DNA from: Tricholoma matsutake
Taxonomy: Eukaryota > Basidiomycota > Agaricomycetes > Agaricales > Tricholomataceae
DNA: 64,000 nt
Direction: 5' to 3'
Assembly (NCBI GenBank): GCA_026075535.2
Contig: AP026546.1
Span: 1,674,001 to 1,738,000 of the forward strand
Part shown: one piece after another, positions 57,780 to 64,000 of the stretch
How the letters are laid out: each line of letters begins with the position of its first letter
Position numbering within the stretch: position 1 is the first letter of the stretch
Translations under genes and position numbers: made by a program
The notes under the pieces: generated by a model
The model's input: only the letters and a program-made list of their open reading frames with translations
Database searches by the model: none
Told to the model about the DNA's origin: nothing

Positions 57780-58085
57780 GTATTACTACAAAAAATTGTA
57801 TTCATCAATCCAGAAAGTCTATGAAGAAATGTACAGCACATATCATACTCACTACAAAATTACTCTTACATCCGCAATGTCTATGTACATCCACAATGTC
57901 TATGATGACATGTACAGCATGTACTGTACTTGCCAAAAACATTATTCCTGAGTCCAGAACATCTAAGAAGAAATGTACAGCACATACCATCCTCACTACA
58001 AAATCACTTGTGCATCTGTAACATCTATGATGAAAATGTTTTGAGAAACATATATAGCATCTATAGTATTCACTACAAAATTTTT
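57780..58085. repeat. Minisatellite array, 62-bp-type units, resumed
   Basis: Units with ATGTACAGCACATA(C/T)CAT, CTCACTACAAAATTACT and ACATCTATGATGA, as at 44060-45480. Confidence 0.75.
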
Positions 58086-58860
58086 AGCCTGATGGCACAT
58101 TGTGGTCAATGCCATTTCGCATGAAGACTTGCCAAGTCAGGTCTATGGATGTGGACACAACAATTCATTCTGGATCTCATGAGTGACAATTCTTAGTGTC
58201 AGTGCATTAATATAAATTGTTTTTGGTTTTGTATTAGAAATCAGAATGCAGATGCCTCATCGGAAGAAAGGTAAACACCAAACAACCCACCAACCCATTG
58301 CACTTCAATCACTGATGCCATGCTTGCTAGTGCTTTAAGGTCCAGTTTGGTCCAGTTTTTTTTTCTCTTTTGGGCCAAAACTGCAGACTGAACTTGTTAT
58401 ACATTTTTCTATATACTCCAAAACTGTAACCGAAACTGCAATAAACCAGTTTATTGCAGTTTGTGTGTGGTTTATTGACTGGTTCTGACCAGTCCTACAC
58501 CGAACCCAGTACCAACCAGTTCAACACTGGTCAGGACTGGTTATGGGACCTACTGGCTACATTGTATAGTTAAGAAAAAATATAAATATCCACCCCACAA
58601 GGACAGAGGCTTGTGGGGCTGGGGCTGGAGTAATACAAAACAAAAACAAAAACAAAAACAAAAACAAAAACAAAAACAAAAACAAAAGAAAGAAAAGCAT
58701 CTGTGATGTGGTAATGGAATCTTCTACATCAGAATCAGTCTAGGCATTGGATTCACCATTAGATCCAGTCTCTGAGGATGACAGAAAAGCATCTGCAGCA
58801 TCAGATGCAGTGGGGAAAGCAGCCACATCTGTTGAAGTTGGATTGGCAGCTGGAGATGAG
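58086..58860. repeat. Spacer with hAT-like terminus and an (AAAAAC)n microsatellite
   Basis: A TAGTGCTTTAAGGTCCAGT terminus at 58328 resembles the hAT ends at 30024 and 34560, followed by GGTTT/CCAGT-rich sequence to about 58550; no right end or duplication was fixed. An (AAAAAC)n array lies at 58632-58687. Confidence 0.5.
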
Positions 58861-58869
58861 GAGGTAGAT

Positions 58870-59571
58870 TCAAAAAGATAAAAACATCAATGGCATCATT
58901 GGCAGCAGCAACAGCAATGGGTTAACATACATTTGCTTCATTTTCTCTGGATAATCTTCCCCCTCCAATTTCTCCTCCTCGGCCTCAAGCATGGCCCTTT
59001 CCTCTGCAGTCAAGCTTTCAAAAACCCTCTTGATGGCTGGCAGTTGGTTCTGGAACCATCCAGGTGTACTTGTGGATGCATCCTGAACACATAACATAAT
59101 CTCCAATCTCTTTCCAAACTCAGTCCTGGTGTAAGCTCCAGATCACTTCTGATTGGTTCACTTTGAAGTTGTTTGACTTCCTTGAGGAGCCTTTTGTCAT
59201 TCACCAGTTGTTCCAAAGCCAGTTTGTTAGTTCCTGGCAATGTGATCAATAATACAACATTGAATGGGATGATACCCCACCTTGGCATGCATGCGACTCT
59301 CCTCTGGATCTATTGGGGTCATCTCAATTGATGCCCAGTAATTAAATATGGTGGGGAGAATGTCAGTCCTGAGTATTTGCAATTGGGCAGCTTTTGATTC
59401 CTGAGATGGGAATCCATCTTTATAGGGTTTGATGGTCTTCCACTCTTCGACCATATATTGGCTCCCCTTCCAGTACTGTCTGTGTCCTGGGTTCTCTGAT
59501 GGCTCAGGTGGCATTGGAGGGGATTGATGTGGAGGAAGAAATTGTCCTTGCCATTGGGTTTCACTTGTCAT
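58870..59571 (-). pseudogene. Unrecognised gene divergent from the KDZ transposase
   Basis: ATG at 59569-59571 (MTSETQWQGQFLPPHQSPPM). A Pro-rich leader is followed by GHRQYWKGSQYMVEEWKTIK, TDILPTIFNYWASIEMTPID, LPGTNKLALEQLVNDKRLLK, LEIMLCVQDAS and IKRVFESLTAEERAMLEAEE. It is spread over three frames, so introns or frameshifts are present near 59230 and 59090. I recall similar uncharacterised proteins in mushroom genomes but no function. It shares an 84-bp upstream interval (59572-59655) with the KDZ gene. Confidence 0.55.
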
Positions 59572-59655
59572 TTGGCATGAGGATCACATGAGGATAACAC
59601 GAGGTCAATAGTATAATAAATAGCCCATCAATGCAATTGATTCCCCCCAATCATC
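59572..59655. promoter_or_regulatory. Putative bidirectional promoter interval
   Basis: 84 bp separate two divergent ATGs. AT-rich, with TATAATAAATAG near 59611-59622. The role is inferred from position only. Confidence 0.35.
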
Positions 59656-62600
59656 ATGAGCCTGACAAGAGCTCCTTACAAGCGAAAGAGACAATCAAAG
59701 AACAATGCCACCCTGTGTGAGGACGATGATGGTGTGGTGGATACTGTCACACATAAGGAAGTTGAGGTCAACATCAGACATGGACCAAAAATGGAGCGTA
59801 TCAAGGTTCTCTTGCCTCCAGTGACAGAAGAATATGGTGAATCGAGTTCAGCTGGTATCCACGACAATCCAGGTCTTGCTCCAGAATGGGATATGCAAGA
59901 ACCTCAGGTGGCCAATGAGCCGGTTTGGCCATGGATCAGCATGGGTAGTTTCTGACATTGATTGACTTACCAAGGCTCATGTACAAATAACAGAGGCAGC
60001 GAGACTATGTCTTGGAGTTTGTCAGACAAATAGATGAACTGCTGCAAGCATCCCTGTCTTGGCAGGCATGGTCAATTGACAAACAAGTTTGCAACCACTG
60101 TTCATTTAATAAATGGGCAATTTGGAGATGTGTCGATTGTTCACTAGGAAGAATGCTTTGCTGAACACGTATGTGGGTAACACACAGGCAAAATCCCTTC
60201 CATCACATTGAATCTTGGACTGGCACACACTTTTTCAGGGCCAAGTTATGGGAGGTTGGCACATACCTCTTAGTTCAGCACCAGACAGATCAGCCGATTT
60301 GCAATGCTCTTCAGTTCCAAATGGAATCTCCGGAAACATTTGAGGACATGAGGGATAAAGCAGAACAAGAGTCAGCCAATTGGGAAGGTGATGATCAGTA
60401 TCGGCCTTCATCACATCAATCAGCATTGGCCCCATATCATGAGTTGGGAGTGGCAACAGCAATGGCAATGGCAACAGCAATGGCAGAAGCAGGGGACAAT
60501 GAAGCATTTTTAGATTCCCTTGATGAGCTTCTGATTCAAGCGCACAATACATATGTTGATGATAGCCTACAAGACTTCTTTGATGATGATGATGATGCAC
60601 ATGAAGTTGAACACACTGATGAAGACATCCATGGGTTTGATCCATATTTGCCTAATGCTACTGAAACAGCTGAATGCATGAGGACCGATGCCGCTCCTGC
60701 TCCCAATGCCGATGCCAATATTACATTCAAACCACCCACTGCCGATGCCTTGAACGACAGTTACATCTGTGTGTTGCATACAAAGGGAATACATCACTTG
60801 GTGATGGTTACCTGCCAGTGTCAAGGGGAGCACAGAATTGCCTTGGACCTGGTAAACAATAACTTGCTACCCACCAGCTTCAACAAAATATGCACTCTTT
60901 TCACCATGCATGTCCTGGATCATTTTTGGCTCTGTAGTCTGGAATTGGATGCATCAGTCTACCAGTTTTACCAATTGATTTGGTGGGTCACATTGCCAAT
61001 GAGGCCTGCAGAAGTGGTCAACCTCTACAATGAGCTTTTGCGCATGTCCCACTTATGGCGTTGGATGAAAAGATTGAATGGGTATGGTCACAATCAAAAA
61101 GATCCATTGAAACCTGAACCAGGATTACTCGCCAACTTCTGTCCAGCTTGTCCTCAAGTAGGCATAAATATACCAGAAAATTGGAAGGATGATGAGAACT
61201 GGTGGGTGATTAAGCACCTGTTTTGTGCAGTGGTCTCTAAAATGATATTACACCTTAGATTTGTTTTTAAACACACATTTGTGGTTGATGGCAATTTCAA
61301 AGCTGACTATGTTCGGCAGAAAAACTCTGATACTGATATATGGCTATGGGATGGAGCTGGGATGGCCCCAAATCAGGCTGAATACAAGCAGTTTCTCCAA
61401 GATGCCATAGAACAATTAACAGTAAGTACACTTCCCTCACCACTGCCACTGCCATTGCCACTGCCATTCCTGTGGCTGTGGCTGTGGCTGTTCCTGCCCC
61501 CACTCCTGTGCCCACTCCTGATCTGATCTGATCTGATCTGTGCCCCTTTTGCAGAAGGCACCTTGCAAAAATAAATTCCTAGCCATTGTGAATGCTTTTC
61601 TGGCATCGAAGGCATGTGATAGGACTGGAGTAGCTGCCATTGCATGTGTGTGACATGAATGTTATGCACCCAATGCATTGGTAGACTTGTTCTGGGGAGA
61701 ACAGCAAAAGAATGTTGACTTTGCTTTCCTTCAAGCACTGAAGACTACCAGGGTTGACCCTCAACAGGGAGTAATGCTGATTTACAACATTGTCTGCCAG
61801 TACATCATCTACCTTCTGGAGTGCATTGGTCCACATCTTCCAGCTGACCTCACCATTGACCAGGCCATTGGGCTATGCATGTACATGGTCACAAGGACAA
61901 ATGCTTTTTTTGCTATGCTCCATCTTTCATTCCAGGCTCTGGCATTGTAGCAGGAGAAATACTAGAGTCCCTGTGGTCATTACTGAATTCCATTTCCCCA
62001 ACAGTCAGGACAGCAACCTTGCCACATCGGGCAGAAATGCTGGGTGATCATGCTATGGACTCAAATCACAAGAAAATGCTTGGCATGACCACTATGCTGT
62101 GTGCAAAATCTCAAGAAGCCATTGAGATCTCCACACAACTTGGCAAGCACCATGCTGACCTTACAGCAGCATTTGGTCAACAGGCAGTCCAAAGATGGGA
62201 GGATGAAGTGACTGCAGCAGAATTGCTCAGGCTGACAGATATTAAGGCCATGGATATCTATGCCACTTGGGGATTGGGAGTGGGAGTGGGAACAGCATCA
62301 GCATCGGCATTGGCAATGGGAGCAGCTCCAGCACCAGTTCAATCTGTGGTGAGGAGTGGATTGCTTTCACAATCATTGTTCAACAAATGCAGTAAGTACT
62401 GCCTAACATATTCATATATCACAACCCATTGTTGGCATACACCAGGATTGAATTACGAGACAAAGTCTGCCAACTTGGTACATCACCAAATGTTTCTGAC
62501 ACGCAATCTGTTGAAAGGGAAAAGGAAGCTCTCACATCCCACATGGAAACCTTAACAGATTTACAAAATGCTCCCAATGTTGCCAAACATGACATTGCTC

Positions 62601-63581
62601 CATCACAAATCAGCCATAACAATGTTGACAACTCTGATGACTTGGACCCTTCAGATGAATACACACCTACAGCATTGGGGCCTTCACATCTTCCAGCTGA
62701 CAGAAATGCTATTCCAGTTGAGGAGCAACAAGTATACCTCCCATTTAATGGCCCTCTGGCAGAGGTGGAGTTTCAGCTTAGGCAGAATCAGGCAAGCTGA
62801 CTTCTGCATTGGCTGCAGGAGCTCATTGTGGACAAGTCATTTCAATATTCACACATTATTTGAGCGGCCCCAAGAAAGGTAGTTCGCACATGAGCACAAG
62901 CCACTGTCCAGGAGTTGGTTAACAAAATTGCCCTGCATTCCCAAATATATAACCATTGCCGGAGCAGATTGGTGGCACTGGATTGTGACACTGACACCTT
63001 AAATATGTTTCAGCAGTTAAAAAAGGATGACCTCAATGCTAGCACAGCTATTCTGAACCCCAATATGCCAGGCTCCACTAATATTTGTCTGTCCTGGATT
63101 TGGCATAATTCTCACATTTGGACTGGTGTTACTGCCTTCCCCAATGCCACTGCCACTGCTGTACCTGCTGCTGTACCTGCTCCCACTCCCATTCCCACTC
63201 CCGCTTCCTTTAATGGCCCCGCTCCTGATCCTGCCAAACAATTCTGGGAATGTACATCTATTTTGTGGCTATTCATTTGCATTGCACTGAACTTCTTGGA
63301 CAATCAGGCAAGTACATTGGCTTTGCTCATGGGCTCAGAGACATAGATGGAAGGAGGAATTTCTGCTGGTCACATATGAAATGTAGTGGACTGTGCAGTA
63401 TTTCATTTATCACAGTGAATGGTGGCAGTCAGCCTTGCACTCAGAGAATACCTTGCCTGGCCCCCTAGCCTATGCTAACCATCAGTGGGCATTATGGTGC
63501 GAATTAGCATTCAGGGCTGACACTGCATTTACATCAGCAAACATCGATTACATCTCCCCTCTACGACCCTCTATTACATAA
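59656..63581 (+). pseudogene. KDZ (Kyakuja-Dileera-Zisupton) transposase gene, decayed, with introns
   Basis: ATG at 59656 (MSLTRAPYKRKRQSKNNATL). After an intron (about 59945-60000) the CxC2-like cysteine cluster reads VCNHCSFNKWAIWRCVDCSL, a TGA (60162-60164) and THRQNPFHHIESWTGTHF. The KDZ core follows: HLVMVTCQCQGEH, LDASVYQFYQLIWW, LANFCPACPQVGINIP, VVDGNFKADYVRQKN, DLFWGEQQKNVDFAFLQALK, HVHGHKDKCFFCYAPSFIPG, EILESLWSLLN and DSNHKKMLGM. The C-terminus has LSWIWHNSHIW and WTVQYFIYHSEWW, ending SPLRPSIT at TAA. Defects include TGA 61651-61653 (Arg expected), TAG 63384-63386 and frame changes near 61870, 62440 and 62790. An enlarged intron lies at 61422-61554. Confidence 0.88.
61422..61554 (+). 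other. KDZ intron expanded by short repeats
   Basis: The GTAAGT donor follows EQLT and the TTTTGCAG acceptor precedes KAPCKNKF. The 133-bp length is about twice that of other introns here, owing to CTGCCATTGCCA-type and (GATCT)n tracts. Confidence 0.75.
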
Positions 63582-64000
63582 ACTCGATCATCTTGATCTC
63601 TAACCACGATCAACATGTCAAATAAATGTCTCTCAGTCTTCAACCCTTTTTCTTTACAATTGGGGCTGAAAGGTCCGCTCCAAATGTGTACACAGCACAT
63701 CATTTGGTATGCAGAGTCCCATTTCTGTCAAGTCCTATTGACATCCAAGGGGCAAATGTCTTAAAGCAAAAATGGATGCAAAAGGTTCTATATTGTGAGC
63801 TTGTAAGCAGGATCTTTTATGAATCAAGTAAGAGATTCGTGACTCAAAAAATGTTGCAGCTGGGCATCATGTCTCAAATTGGCTTTGCCAAATCAATTGG
63901 CCTGGTGTTTGAGGTGCCAATCCTGCTTCGTTCCTTGGCTGACAGTCTTGCTGAGGTAAACTTCGACCACCTACCACTAGGATTCCATCCACCCCTGTTG
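63582..64000. other. Sequence downstream of the KDZ gene
   Basis: No gene, terminal inverted repeat or RNA recognised within the remaining 419 bp. Confidence 0.35.

Noticed and set aside
61437..61640. GNGNGS/QPQPQ-type repetitive peptides on the minus strand
   Set aside because: Antisense readings of the KDZ intron microsatellite.

Overview
The window looks like a transposon-rich, gene-poor stretch of a mushroom-forming basidiomycete (Agaricomycetes) genome. The grounds are GT-AG introns of about 52-61 bp with CTAAC/CTGAT-like branch sites, a fungal monocarboxylate-transporter-like MFS gene, a KDZ transposase with a CxC2-like cysteine cluster, a chromodomain Ty3 element, a Copia element with a half-tRNA primer site, and an APE/RNase H LINE. 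Species cannot be named from the sequence. All calls come from reading motifs by eye; no database search was run.

Layout. 1-14016: one host gene, an MFS transporter on the minus strand, broken by two retroposon insertions. The first (382-10603, minus) is an autonomous two-ORF LINE flanked by a 17-bp target-site duplication (TSD). The second (10789-13041, plus) is a short element that shares the LINE's 5' and 3' ends but encodes a different 276-residue protein. Two deletion derivatives of that short element sit inside the LINE in opposite orientations. 14684-18540: a PIF/Harbinger transposon with 98-bp inverted repeats and TAA duplications. 18880-21717: two head-to-head Copia LTR+gag fragments around a Cys-rich exon. 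21716-24720: a hAT-like fragment, a 160-bp tandem repeat and a 475-bp fold-back. 24723-28730: a DUF6729-like gene fragment, an unidentified decayed gene and a tyrosine-recombinase pseudogene.

29236-32170: an inverted-repeat-bounded element with repeated intron-like modules, carrying a nested hAT element with an 8-bp TSD. 33301-38793: MITEs, a second hAT element with an 8-bp TSD, a Pif1/Helitron helicase fragment and an unrecognised ORF. 38900-41890: nothing identifiable. 41894-42212: a truncated Ty3 LTR. 42537-58080: minisatellites (units near 170, 69 and 62 bp and hairpin-bearing units) split by a full-length chromovirus (46653-52802, 5-bp TSD) and a composite repeat (56132-57770). 58870-63581: a divergent pair made of a decayed KDZ transposase gene and an unrecognised companion gene.

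The elements decay in a common way. Most in-frame stops are TGA, usually where the family has arginine (CGA), and the differences checked between near-identical copies are CpG transitions. This points to cytosine methylation and deamination. The most interesting object is the LINE-dependent short element with its own intact protein-coding gene.
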